Shown in pieces: positions 1 to 11,700 of a stretch of 64,000 nt of DNA. The translations under genes were made by a program, and so were the position numbers. The DNA lies in NCBI GenBank assembly GCA_030144725.1, contig JASKMD010000008.1:3582108-3646107 (forward strand). The letters are read 5' to 3'. The first letter of the stretch is position 1. Each line of letters starts with the position of its first letter. The notes under the pieces are model-generated. The model worked only from the letters and a program-made list of their open reading frames with translations. It ran no database searches and was not told where the DNA came from. This stretch comes from Haematococcus lacustris (taxonomy: Eukaryota; Chlorophyta; Chlorophyceae; Chlamydomonadales; Haematococcaceae).

Positions 1-3000
1 AAGTGGTAGAGGTGGGGCTGGATGTCGGCTGACCAGAACTGCGTGTTGTGGCATTGTTCATGCCTCAATCGTGCCGCAGCTGGCTCTTGCTTAGCTTCCA
101 CCTGGCCAGGTCCCCTATCACCAGCAAGCCTTCCTCACCCCACACCCCTGGGGGGCGGCCACCGCCTGGGTCCTGCCCCAAGTCCACCGCACCCGGTCAA
201 TCACAAAGTCACGCTTGTCAGCTTTGCCCATGCTGGGCAGAGCTGTGGGGCCTGCTCCTTATGTTGCTGTTGTGAAGCCTCCGCTGCTGGAGGGGCCTGC
301 TGCAGCTTGTGCCGCTGGCCTCCTGCTGTTGGAGGGGCCTGGGCCTACTGCTGGCTCCGGCTGCTGTACCAGCACCTGCAGCGGGAGTTTGAAGTGCACA
401 CTTACACGGATATCAACTTAAGCACTGGTATAATCAGCTGCTTTCATAGGCATCCCTTTTCGCTATGGTCTGGTCTGGCTGTGTGTAGTAGTAGTTGTTA
501 CACTAAGGAGGTAGGGCTTGGGTGGATACAAGCCAACCAAGGTAAAAGCCAGCAGTCTCCGCCTGTCGGTCAAACACCCAGTCCTTGTTAACCATGTTGC
601 TAATGCTTAAGCACTTGTTCAATCAGCTGCTTTTATAGGCATCCCTTGTCCCTATGGTCAGGCCTAGCTGTGTGTAGACCCCCCAAGGAGTGACTCTCCA
701 CCCCTGCCATGTGATTGAGGGTGAGGGACAGATGACGGGGCGGGGCCCAGGGCTGAGTGGAGCCAAGGCCGAGTCAATGCTGATTGAAGTAGCCGAAGGT
801 GGTCTAATCAGCTGCTTTTATAGGCATCCCTTGTCCCTATGGTCAGGCCTAGCTGTGTGTAGACCCCATACCATACCCGGGTGTTGAGCCTGCAGGAGTG
901 ACTCCCCAACCCTGCCAAGGGTATGAGGGTGAAGGGTGGGGGGCAGGTGAGGGGGCGGGGCCCAGGCATGCAGGCAGGCAGGAGCAGCCTTTTGCCAGGG
1001 CTGAGCAGAGCAGAGTCAATGCTGGTGGAACAAGCCTTGGGTGGGAACCTTGCTTGCGCGCCACTCCTCTTGCTCCTGGTGCTGTGAGGAGGCTGTGGTT
1101 GTGCATTTTCAAGCTGGCAGGTCATGCCATGCCTTTAGCCCTGCCACGAGGGTCAGGCAGCAATGTAGGTAGAACGGGCCCAAGCGCATGGGTCCTGTCT
1201 GCATCTGTGGGGTGTGCCAACCACAGCAGTCATTTGTCCTAGGCGTTGGTCCAGGCTTGTGATCCGCTTCAGCCGTTAACTCCAGGTAGACAAGCTTCCA
1301 ATCCGGGGCTAGAGGGCAGGCAGGAAGGCAATAGCTTCAGCCTTCACCCTCCCATGCTGTCTGCCCTTTTTCTGACAGTCAGCTTCATGTTTTCCGGCGA
1401 TCATGATGACCACATCCCTTCTTCTCACCCCTTGGTGACCCCATCCCTTCTCACCCTCGGCCTTAAACTCCCCGACCTACCTCCCCGACACCACAAGCCT
1501 AGTGCCACTCCCCAGGTAGCACGACCTCGCACTGGGCAGCACCAGGCCAGCAGAGCATCCAGGCCCCAACTGGATGACGTATCGAGCAGGTTCTGAGTTT
1601 GCAACTAGTTAACCAAGGAGCTTGCGTAGTGTCGCTCCCTCCCGTTACCCTCAGCAGCAGCATCCAAGCTCCACTCAAAGGACCACGTCTCCACTGTTGC
1701 CGCGGTTCGTGGTGCAAAGCAGTCTTGAAGCATTGAAAAGACCTGGCCCAGGCAACATATCCCACCCCTCCTGCCATACTGGGCTCTGCAAACGTAGCCA
1801 ACCCCTATCACTCTTGGTTCTCACGAGACAGTGCATTGTGCCAGCGCTGCCCTTCAATCTCTCGCATAAGATGGGCCAGAACGTCTCAAGTAATGTGGTA
1901 CCTGGCAGCAATGCGGTCCAGTACCCTGTCAGGTATGCGCCAAACCATGGGCGTGGTTGTGTCCCTTGGTGGATGAAACTCACACCCTAGGTGGCTGGCC
2001 TGAAGCGGGAGGTCAGCGTCCCCGCAAGTGGCCCTGGACTATGCGCCGCCCCCGGGCTTGAGCGACCCGCCAGTGACCCCGGCGAAGCTGGTCGACCAGG
2101 GCCTGACAGCTCACTCAACGCTTGAGGCAGCGAGGTCAAGGTCACCTTGCTTGGACGGCGAGAGCCTGGGCCATGGACGAGTAGGAGGTTGGGCTGGGAC
2201 TCGAGCTCGCCCTGACCATGTGTTTGCCGTGATTTACGCCCAGGCGACGTTGACGGTGCGGGACTCACGAGCTGTGGGGCAGGTGGGCGCAAGCACACAA
2301 TGTGAAATGCAAATCAGGGATGCTCTCGCCTGCTTCGCAGGTTTATGACCCATCGCGTCCTCAACGGCATCGCATGACAGTGGCCTGGCCACCCGTGATG
2401 GCTCACTGTGGTGAGCAGTGTCATCTACGTGCCCATACCGTCACCACAACCAGCCCCTGTACACCAATGTGACGAAACTAAGGACATGCTAGGGTTCCAG
2501 CTGTTCCTTGCGAGAGTTGCATGCCCTTCAGCATTGCACATGTTTTGGGATGGCATCGCCTCAGGCAGGGCAAGAGGCGATGTTGACAACTTAGGCGACC
2601 AGCGCATGGCCACGACCACAGACTGAGGTCAGGACTCACCCTTGCTGGGCTGTTTACGTAAAGTGGGATGGGGTCTAGGACAGTGATGGGGTTCAGCAGC
2701 TCGTCCTGCTGTGTGTGGTGGTTCAGGCTGCGCCAGCGCTTGTCCACATCCACCCTGCACCAGGGGGCCAGACCAGGCAGCCAGACAAGCAGCCTCAGTC
2801 AGGCAGACGGGCAGCAGCCCTGCAGCCAGCTGGAAAGGGTGAGCAGCAACCAGCCGGGCGGCTGGGCAGCATGAGGCAAGGCATAGGGCTAAGCCATGCA
2901 GCCGAAGCTACCTAGGTAAGCAGGCAAGCACACGTTGAGGCAGATAGTCAGGTAGGCACACTACTGGGTGCAGCAGCAGACATGGCAGGCTGAGCAAGTG

Positions 3001-3014
3001 AGGCAGTTGGGCGG
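1..3014. other. Repeat-rich stretch, no gene recognised
   Basis: I find no open frame here with recognisable protein similarity or a convincing chain of exons. The region holds a direct repeat of about 190 bp (listed separately), scattered CAG/CTG-rich sequence and GGCA-type short repeats near 2880-2990. The longest frames are Cys, Pro and Ser rich and look like chance translations of GC-rich DNA. It may be intergenic or the far end of an unseen gene. Confidence 0.5.
429..964 (+). repeat. Three direct copies of a roughly 190 bp repeat
   Basis: A block beginning 'aatcagctgctt' and running through 'taggcatccc', 'ctatggtc' and 'gctgtgtgtag' occurs at about 430, 622 and 805, so the period is roughly 185-190 bp. 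The second and third copies are nearly identical, including a following 'gagtgact' segment. A 'gggcggggcccagg' block also recurs at about 738 and 952. This is a short tandem satellite-like array; its function is unknown. Confidence 0.75.
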
Positions 3015-4868
3015 TTAAGCAGTCAGGGGTGGAGCAGTGCCTGGCACCCACCACATGGCAATGGAGGGTTGGCGGGGCAGACGACGGCGCCGCTCTGCCT
3101 CAATCTCCTCCTGAAGGCTGGGCCCTGCAGCACAGCCAGGCGTGCAAAGCCCCTGAACCAGCTGCTGACCCTCTGCCTCTGCTGCTGCCACCACCCTCTG
3201 CCTGCACTTGCTGCACCTAATGCGCAGCACTGGGGCATGGCTGCAGCTGAGCCAGGCCTGCAACACACTGCCCAGCCGCCTGCGCCTCCTTTGCCGCAAG
3301 GTTACTCTGGGGTGCTGCTGCTCATGACAATGCTTAGCCATTGAGTGCAGCAGCAGCAGCAGCTGCATGGCCAAGGGCCAGACCAAGAACAGTAAGCGAC
3401 AGCACCACCTACAGTAGCAGTGAGCGTACCTTGCAGCTCAAAGCCTGTCGCCTGGGCCCCGGGCTGGCTGAAGCTTTGAGCACTCGTGCGCTGTGCAATG
3501 CTTGGGCCTGAGGGCAACCCGCCTTCGCTGCAAGGCCCAGACTGCTCTGTTGGCAGGCGATTGAGGTACAGGCTGTAGGCCTGCTGCACTAACGCGTTCT
3601 CTTGAGGCAGGTAGCCAGCAAAGCGCAGAAACTCCTCACGTGGAGGCCGGCGCTGCATATGCAGGTTGATGCAGCATCACCATAAGTAGGTTACACCACG
3701 CCAGATGTAACCTTGCGGCAAAGGGCGGGATGGCGTTAAGCATGGCGTGGGGCAGACGACTCACGCGTAGCTCAGGGCTCTTTGGCACATCGTTGGCGGC
3801 CCCACGGCCTGAGCTGCGGCCCCTCAGACGGCGAGCCGCGCGCAGGGCCGCTGGGTCCGGCCCGTCGATAGGGACGGATGCGAAGGGGTTTGAGGTGTTG
3901 TACACGGAGATACGGATGAAGTCCGTCAGCATTTCATGGCCTGTGACGTCCAACATGACCTGGGTCAGCAGCAGGGCCCCCCACAGGTGGTTTCATTGCG
4001 CTGGTGCCTGTAGGACAGCATTTGCATTGCCTGTGCCAGTCGGCTTCAAGCTGTGCCAGCTTTGGCTGTGTATGATTGACAGTTGCAAGGTGCTAGTGAG
4101 CTGGTTGTCAGCTGGGTCAGCAACCGGCCTGCACGGCTGTCGCCCGCTCAAAGCATATCCATAAGCATACCGAAACTGCCTTGGCTGAGGTTAGGGTTAG
4201 TGCTGCAACCCTTGTCACATGACACAGGACTCATTGTGCAAGCACTGGGTGCACGCACTGGGTGCCCTCAAGGTTAGGTGTGGACTTGTCAGAGATCATT
4301 GCTGACCAGCCTCAAGGAGGGGCCAACTCACTGGCTTGGTGCCCGTGTCCCAGTGTGCCCTCATCTGGGAACTGCCACCTACCTGCAGGTGCTGCCTCTG
4401 CAGCTTGGTCAGTTGCCGGGCAAGTTCTGCCACTGTGTCGGCAGCTGCGGTGTTGGCGACCACCAATACATGCAGCTCTTGGACCCATTCTTGGATCTTC
4501 CTTATCTGGAGGTCATCCACAATACCAGTGCCTGACTTCACACCTAAGCGAGTATGCAGCATGCAAGGGTACAGGCTGGTGACACAGGTTGTAATGTTTT
4601 GGGGACACTGCGCATGAAGCCTGCAAGCCCTCTACATGGAGACGTTGTTTACCCACAACTAGTGCCTGGCTACACGAGTGGGCCTGGCAAGGCTTTGTAT
4701 AGGATCCGTGGTGCAGCAGTCTGCAGCTTGCATTACTGTGATGTGTCGCCTACCTAGGTTCAGCGACCGGAGAGACTGCCACTCTGTTTCCAGCTGCCCG
4801 GTCAGCAGCGTGAATAGTTCCTGTGCTTTCTGAGCCGCTGTCTTCTTCCGCGGCCCGGCCCCGTACAT
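3015..4868 (-). CDS. Five-exon conserved-looking protein of unknown function
   Basis: Exons, reading leftward: 4868-4754, 4531-4383, 3959-3765, 3652-3430 and 3304-3015. Splice phases agree at every junction and the total is 972 nt, giving 323 residues. The protein starts MYGAGPRKKTAAQKAQELF. Its first third is helical and possibly coiled coil (LARQLTKLQRQHLQ near residue 85). A segment around VTGHEMLTDFIRISVYN follows, then a basic linker, then a helix near residue 180 (EEFLRFAGYLPQENALVQQA). The C-terminal exon has runs of Arg, a CSKC pair and a charged EEIEAERRRR stretch. I do not recognise the family; low complexity is confined to the last exon, so the first four exons are the more reliable part. 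The last acceptor ('cagag') was chosen because the neighbouring AG puts a stop in frame. Confidence 0.6.
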
Positions 4869-5036
4869 GTCTCAGCTCTAGTGAGCCAACATGTCAGCAG
4901 AGCAGCTGTTCGTGCTATTACAAGAAACAGTATAGCGCGAGCATGTTCTTAGCTTTGTGAAGCTGTTGCAAATGGAAATTTCCAATAAAGTGCATCCAAA
5001 TGTAAACACTGTGCACTATTTTACCTGCTCGGGCTT

Positions 5037-5810
5037 CTAGCACAGTCCCACTGGACGCCATAATCTGCCTGCCCCAATGCTCTGCGTCCTTAACGCTGCG
5101 TTGCAGACTTTTTTTACCCACCTGCCTGGCTGTGGGGATGTAGTGCACTTGCTACGCTTGGCTGGCGAGGGAGTGCTGGGCCCAGGCTCTGAGTTTGCTG
5201 CCTGTGTGGCTGCCTGGTTGCGTGGGGGCTGTGGGAATTGGCGTGGGGGGGCCACATCAGGCCCTGGACTGGCTGGTCTCGGTGCTGGCTGCATGCTTGC
5301 TGCTACAAGGCGTCTGCTGAGGGTTTCCACGCCCCAGGCCTGGTGGCCTCGCGTTTGTCCAGCCTGGTCTTGCAGGGGTTGTTCACAAATGAGCTGACTT
5401 GGATGGTGCGGTGCTGATTCACCCGCACCACAAAGCCAGGCTGCCCGGGCAAGGAGTACCCTGGCCTGGGCTACAAGCGGCTGCGAGACAAGCCACCAAA
5501 GGCCCCAGCAGCAGCAGCAGTAGCCTGCTGAGGCACAGTAGTGTGTGCCCACCCCCATCTGAGCTGTCATCAGCTTGCAATTAGCGCATGTTTTGTCATG
5601 CCAACTCTACACAATAGCCCTCGTGGTTAGGCAATAGTGTAGGTGGTAGGCGGCTCATGTGCCATGTGCACTGGGTTTACTCCACACAGCCCAATAACAC
5701 TGTTTGAGACGGGCCACTATTGCCCACTAGTATATTCCCGCTAGTGGCTGCTAGTGGCTACTACTGGTCCGGCTCAAATGGAGGCCCTAGTGAGGGACAA
5801 AGGGGCTTGT
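5037..5810. mobile_element. Element F copy 1: rearranged TnpB/Fanzor-like 3' relic
   Basis: Two pieces of one element lie here in opposite orientations. On the minus strand, 5037-5160 encodes a decayed GRW..CNAAL motif (read as GRWVKKVCNAAL) followed by WRP..LC. On the plus strand, about 5435-5535 encodes KEYPGLGYKRLRDKPPKA followed by Ala codons and a stop. After it comes the conserved non-coding tail, from 'agctgtcatcagctt' to 'tagtgagggac' near 5800. In the intact order the NAAL motif precedes KEYPGLGYKR on one strand, so an internal inversion has occurred. The RuvC-III aspartate context (DRD in copy 3) has been lost. No start or upstream catalytic domain is visible. Confidence 0.6.
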
Positions 5811-6192
5811 ACTGCTTGCCCCGCATCAACTCGTGTGGCTAAGCTATCAATTAAACTATGAGATTGAGGGCACGCTTCTCATGTTTCTAAGCCAGTAGTC
5901 AACCAAACCGGGTGCTAGAACAGGGGACACATCCGGACTTTACCATTCAGATTGTGTGCATGAGGTCATCGGGCACGGTCCCCGCTTACCCTCCCATATA
6001 GCCTACCCTCCCATATACGACACATATCTAGCCACCCACGCAGAGATGCACGCATGGCGCTCTTACCATAACGCACCCTCCGCCCCCTGCCGGTGCGTGG
6101 CCTGAATTGGGCAAGCGGGGAGCTTGCGACATCATCTCAATTCGGTGTTTCTTGTCTAGGCGCTTGCCCTGCCCCAGCATTCCTCGACCAAC

Positions 6193-8032
6193 ATGCACCA
6201 CACGAGACCGGCTTGTAAGGTGCTCTGCCGCCAACCGTGAGTGAGTCTTGGGCAGTCTGATCCTCACTGCTGTAAGCAACATAGAGCTGCTGAGCATGCC
6301 AGTATGCCATGCTATGCAGACTCATTGTATGAGGTGCTGGGCATCAATCAGACTGCCAGCGAGCGTGAGATTAAGAGTGCATACCGCAAGAAGGCACTGA
6401 AGCTGCACCCAGATGTCAACAAAGCAGCTGATGCCCAAAAGCAGTTCATGGAGGCCAAGATGGCATTTGAGACTCTGTCCAACAGTCAGAAGCGAGCCGA
6501 GTATGACAGGCGTCTACGCATGGTGTGCACCTGGCTGCACACACCAGCTGCTCCCGCTGCTGCTATGGCCAAATTTGTCCGTGCTAGTGCTGCAACAGCA
6601 TGGTGATACTGCTGGGCATGGGAGTGGGTGATGAGGTGCATGGCTCCATGCTCCCTTACATACCTACGCTGCTTGCCAACCACCATTGCATGTCACTTGC
6701 TTAGTCAGTTTGCCTTCATCATAGGATGTGTTGAATGTGGTGGCAGTGGTGCTCATGCAATTGTGTGTTGCTCATGCATTTGAGTGAACAGGGTACTGGC
6801 GGAGCTGCAGACTGGCGCTCCAATGGCTATGGCGGGGGCAGCAGCAGCAGTAGCAGCAGCAGTGCCAAATCTGGAGCTGGGCAGACATACAAGCCAGAGC
6901 CTCATTACAGTCTTGTGAGTGGAAGCGGGGGCACTGCAGGCACCCATCGCTCTTCCCCCTGCCTGCCTGGCTGCACCACAATCCCATGGTGGGAGGGACA
7001 GGCTGCCATCCAATTGACATCAAGGCATATGCAGCTGCACCTTCCTGCCAGTGATGGCTGTTGAAGGTGTTGATGAACCCCTGCATGGGGTGTTTCTATC
7101 TGCCTGTCCAGGAAGACCTTCTGCGTGACTTAGACAAAGAGTTTTCAGAATGGGACAAGGAGCGCAAGGCTCGCAGAGCTGCACGAGCCAGCGGGTCCAG
7201 CACCAGCGCAGTGCCCAAGGGTCTGTTTGATGAGCTGGGAGAGCTAGGCGAGGTGGGTGCTCACTGCCACCGGCTGCTGTGCAAGGACCCAGGGTGGATC
7301 AGTCTTAACATGCGCACTGTCTAGGATGATGTCCCTGAGGCTGCGCATGCCTACTTCCTGTACTGTTGCTGACCACCAGGGGGTAAACTAGGGCACTGAC
7401 ATGGCATAGCACAACGATCAGCTGGATCAATAATCCCTGCTGTCCAGCTCTGGCAGCTGCTGGGTCGCAGTCTTGAATCTCATGCAACCATGCACACCAT
7501 GTGGGATTGTTTACACCTATTGGTCCTGGCACATGCATCAGCACTGCTCCCCCAAAGCCTGCATCATTGCCTGCGCCGCACCGCCTCAGCCTGAACCTTC
7601 ATTCCCCGTGATTCTGCATGGCACCATGTCTGCCGACCCAGCCTGTGTAGTGTGCCTGCCTGTCCTGTCTTGTCCTGCCTGTCCTGTGCCTGCCTGCCTG
7701 CCCTGCCTGCTTAGAGTGGGGTGAGGTGTCCTGTTGCAATGCAGGAGTTTGTTGACTTCCTTGAAGACGCATTGGGGACAGCAAGCAGCACCGAAAGCCC
7801 AGCCGCCACAGCTGGCAGCAGCAGTGGCAGCAGCAGCAGCCGCACCAGCAAGGCGCGCAACGCCGTCGAAGAGTACGACGCCCTGTTTGCAAAGTACGGG
7901 CAGGGTCTGGGCCAGCAAGCTCCAGCAGGCAAGCAGCAGCAACAGCCACCAGCCAAAGAGCCAGTCAAAAAGCCAGATGACGACATAGATGCGATGTTAG
8001 CAGCATTGAAACGCAAGGTAAAGAAGACCTAG
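6193..8032 (+). CDS. Small J-domain (DnaJ-like) co-chaperone, possibly plastid-targeted
   Basis: Exons 6193-6236, 6303-6522, 6792-6914, 7112-7252 and 7745-8032; all phases agree and the product is 271 residues. The J domain spans about residues 21-88 (DSLYEVLG, then the HPD tripeptide at 50-52, then EYDRRLR), so Hsp70 stimulation is expected. After it come a Gly/Ser-rich linker, an acidic-basic helix (EDLLRDLDKEFSEWDKERKAR) and a C-terminal segment ending DDDIDAMLAALKRKVKKT. There is no Cys-rich zinc finger, so it is a class III J protein. The 5' exon encodes a short basic Thr/Cys/Arg-containing leader that could be part of a transit peptide, but it is short. I rejected GTG at 6241 as the start: it lies in what reads as intron 1, following a donor at 6237. 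A TGTAA polyadenylation-type signal lies at 8443-8447, rather far downstream. Confidence 0.85.
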
Positions 8033-8779
8033 ATGTGGTGCTGCTCTCTGATTACAAGCGCCACTCAGCTGCCGAAGCTGAGGTGGAGGCAAGGCAAGGG
8101 CAAGGCTAACGGGCTGTTGCTGAGCTCGTAGCAAAACCACTCCAGCTACACAGTAGGCGATGTGGCTGGCCCTGGATACTTCAAGAGTGTGGAGTGTTGT
8201 GCAGAGAGCATGCAGCGACCATCGAAGCTGTTTTGTTGGTCTGGCCACACGGCGCGTGGCTGCCTTAAGGCAGGAGACTCAGCAGTACCGTAGGTGGCTG
8301 AACCGTAGGCTAGCTAGCTCCTAGCCTGTACTTTGGTAAGCTGCTGTTTGGTAGTTTGACAATCCGCTCTTCGAGAAAGCTTTATCAATGTACCAACCTC
8401 GATGTATGTTGTGCGAGCGAGCATGGTGTGTACGTGCTGTCATGTAACAGTGTCACATGAAACCCAGTGTGGGTGATTGCACATTGTTACTCGCTATCTT
8501 TGGCATGATTGTCTCGGTGCATGTCAACATTGATGTCGCAGTTGCCAGGCACCAGCAACCTGCACCAGCAACATATACTAGCTGACTTCTTCATTGGTAC
8601 AGCATACGATACAGCACTTATCTTCCCAGCAATGGGTTATCACCCACAGTTGCACAGTGCTAGTCCAGTTCGTGTTGCTTCATATTTCTTGCACATGGAC
8701 GTGGCCCCGGCATGTCGAATCCGGACGGGGCAATGTAAGCTAGACCATATAACGACACGTCAGCTGTGCTGATCAGAGC
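8033..8779. other. Intergenic interval, J-protein 3' flank and hydrolase 5' flank
   Basis: Between the J-protein stop and the first hydrolase ATG I see no further coding signal. A TGTAA hexamer context at 8443 may end the upstream transcript. The remainder would hold the promoter and 5' leader of the hydrolase, but no defined element is recognisable. Confidence 0.5.
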
Positions 8780-11700
8780 ATGACGAAAGGCCAGCAAGGC
8801 TGCATCAAGACAACCGCGACGGTCGGGACCGACGATGGATGGAAGCTGTGGCTAGTGAGGACGCAGGCGCGCACGCAGCAGACGCAGCGCACATACCCCG
8901 TCATGCTCGTCCCCGGTCTTGGGAGTTCTGGTGAGCTATACAGTCAAGCCCAAATCAGCCTTAGCAGGCGTTTGTAACAAGGGGAACCGCTACATTTGGA
9001 CGGAACACGAATCCTCGTCAGCAACAGGTTTAAGTTAGGTCGCACTTGGGAAGTTGAGGGGCGCACAAACAAAAACAGGCATACGAGCGGTTGTGACGGC
9101 TTACAGGCACATCACATTTATATCCTTTCATCAATGCTGTATCATGGCTGCTCGCCTCGTTCTCTCATCATTGTTTACAGTGCAGCACTGTGCTCACCCA
9201 AAGCATCACCCAAAGCATCCCCCATCACCCAAAGCATCCTCAGCTCCCCCACTCACCCCCACTCACCCCCAGCATCCCCCATGTCATCCCCAGTGCATCC
9301 CCTCGTCCCTCACTAGGGCCTTCATTAGAGTCAGACCACTAGGGACCACACGGTACCAGTACGGACCACTCAGGATGGTGTTATGGGGCTGTGTAGAGTT
9401 ATGTTCCCATGCACAGGGCACAGGCGCCTACCACCTACACCATTGCCTCACCCCTGACAGGGCTAAAGTCTGAAATTGACATGACAAACATGCACTTATT
9501 GTAAGCTGATGACAGCTCCAGGGGGGAGGGGGGCAAACACTACTTCGCCACAGTAGGCTGCTGCTGCTCTTGGGCCTTGGGTTGCTTGCCTCGCACCCGC
9601 TTGTACCCCAGGCCTGGGTACTCCTTGCCTGCCTGCTCTGGTTACCAGCACAGCTCCAGCGGGCGCTATGTACTTTGGGACGGCTCTTGCCTTTCCCCGG
9701 ATTTCATAGAGTGATTGATGGAGTGATGACTTACTTGAAGGCAGTACCAGCAGTACAGCCTGGTGCTGAAGATCCTTGCAGATGACAGGCCCTGACAGTG
9801 CATGACCTCTGTCACGCACGGCAAGGGTAGGGGCAGCCGTGGTTGCAGCTGTGGTGGCATCATGGGTGAGGGGCTGCAGGGGACGGCAGTGCCGCCTCTG
9901 TTGCCAGCTCCTCCACCCCCCTGCACGTGCACCTGACCCTGCACCTGCACCTGCACCTGCACCTGCACCTGCACCTGCACCTGCACCTGCACCTGCCACG
10001 GCTAGCCTGAGCCCCTCTACAGCTAGCCTACCCTGGCAGTGACCACCCAGCGCTGCTAAACCCCTGACTCGCCTCAAAGGCACCCCATGCCTGACCTTGC
10101 CTTGCCTTAAAGTGCCTTGAAGTGACATGCCTCCCCATGTCTGAGCATGTATGGCTGAGCTGGTTTGTGACCTTGCAGGCGCGTACACCTTTGACCTGAG
10201 TCCCCAGGTGTCCTTTGCGGAGTACCTTGCGCTGCAGGGCTGGGACGTCTGGACTGTTGAGCTGCGCGGTGAGGCGCCCTCACTGCCGCTGCTGCTGCTG
10301 CTGCCCCTCCTGACCCTGCCGCCCCTCCTGACCCTACCTGCTGCCTACTGCTGGCTGTGCTGCACGCTCATGGCAATGCAGTTCAGTGACCGCAGTGCTG
10401 TTGCTCTCCAGCCATCTCGCCAACCAAAGTGTTCAGCTAGCTGCTGCACTGCCCTCACCACCCACCCCCCTGCCCAACCACCTTGACTTACAGGCAACGG
10501 CCACAGTGACAAGCCCAGCCTGCTGAGCAGCCGGTCGCGCTGGCTGACCATTGACCACTATGTGGAGCGTGACCTGCCGGCCCTGCTGCGCCACGTGTGC
10601 ATGCAGACCGGCTGCAGCGCAGTGCACTGCATGGGCCACAGCATGGGGGTGAGGGTGGGGCGGGGGCGGGGGCGGGGGCGGGGGCGGGGGCGGGGGCGGG
10701 GGCGGGGGCGGGGGCGGGGGCGGGGGCGGGGGCGGGGGCGGGGGCGGGGGCGTAGGCGGGGCCAGGGGCAGGGGCGGGCGCTGCCCTTGACACATCTCAT
10801 ACCGCTCTGCGTGACCCCCACATCTTTTCACCTCCCTCCCTCCGCCCACCCACCCACCTGCCCCTCCCTCCCGCTGCCCCTCCCTGCTGCTGCTCTTGCT
10901 GGCGGCAGGGCATGGTGCTGACGGGTGTGCTGGCCCGCGGTGACGCCTCCTCCCGGCGCATGCGCAGCGTGACGCTGATTGGCAGCAGCTGCTTCCTGGA
11001 GGGCTCCTGGTGGGAGGCAGTGAAGCCCACCATGGCCGTGGCGCCCCTGCTGTACAGCGTGCCGGCAGGGGCCACCATGCGCCTGTACTCAAACCTAGCC
11101 TTCACCCGGTGAGAGGTAGGGGCGGGGCGAGTGTAGGGCAGGCGGTGGGGGAGGGGGCAAATGGGGTGAAGGGCATGTGTGTGACTCAGGGTGAAGGTAG
11201 ATAGGTAGGAAGGTAGAGGGGGGAAAGGGGGAAAGGGGGAGGGGGAGGGAAGACAACAACAGCTAGTCTTTATGTCCTGTGCTGCTGCTGGGTAGCTGTA
11301 CCTGTAGCCTGGGCAGATGTAGGGGTCATAAGGAGTTTTTGCAATTTTGGGTGAGGGGGAGAGGTGTAGGCAAATGTCGGTAGAGGGGGGCAATGTAGGT
11401 GCAGTTTGGGGTGACAAGGACTTGACGGTGGAATCCTGACGCTGCTGACCCTGCTGGCCCTGCTGCATGACCTGGAGCCAGGTGCCGTGTGCTGAGCGTG
11501 CTGCCCAGGCTGGGACTGTGCCCTGGGTGGAGCAGGAGCTGGGGGGTGGCAGACAGTGTTGGGTGGTGACCTGGCTGCTGCCCCTGCTGCCTACAGGCTG
11601 GCGGTGCCAGCGCTGGACATCCTGTACTTCTGGCCAACAAACACGGACCCAGCCTTGGCCCGGGCCGTGCTCGCGCGTAACTTCTCCTCCATCTCCCCGG

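Noticed and set aside
5397..5590. Independent small gene encoding PGKEYPGLGYKRL
   Set aside because: The same sequence recurs at three other loci with a shared tail and decayed frames, so it is a piece of a dispersed element.
6241..6606. Start of the J protein at GTG 6241
   Set aside because: GTG is not expected as a nuclear start codon, and the sequence just before it (ccaacc|gtgagt) is a good splice donor. An upstream ATG exon joins in phase.
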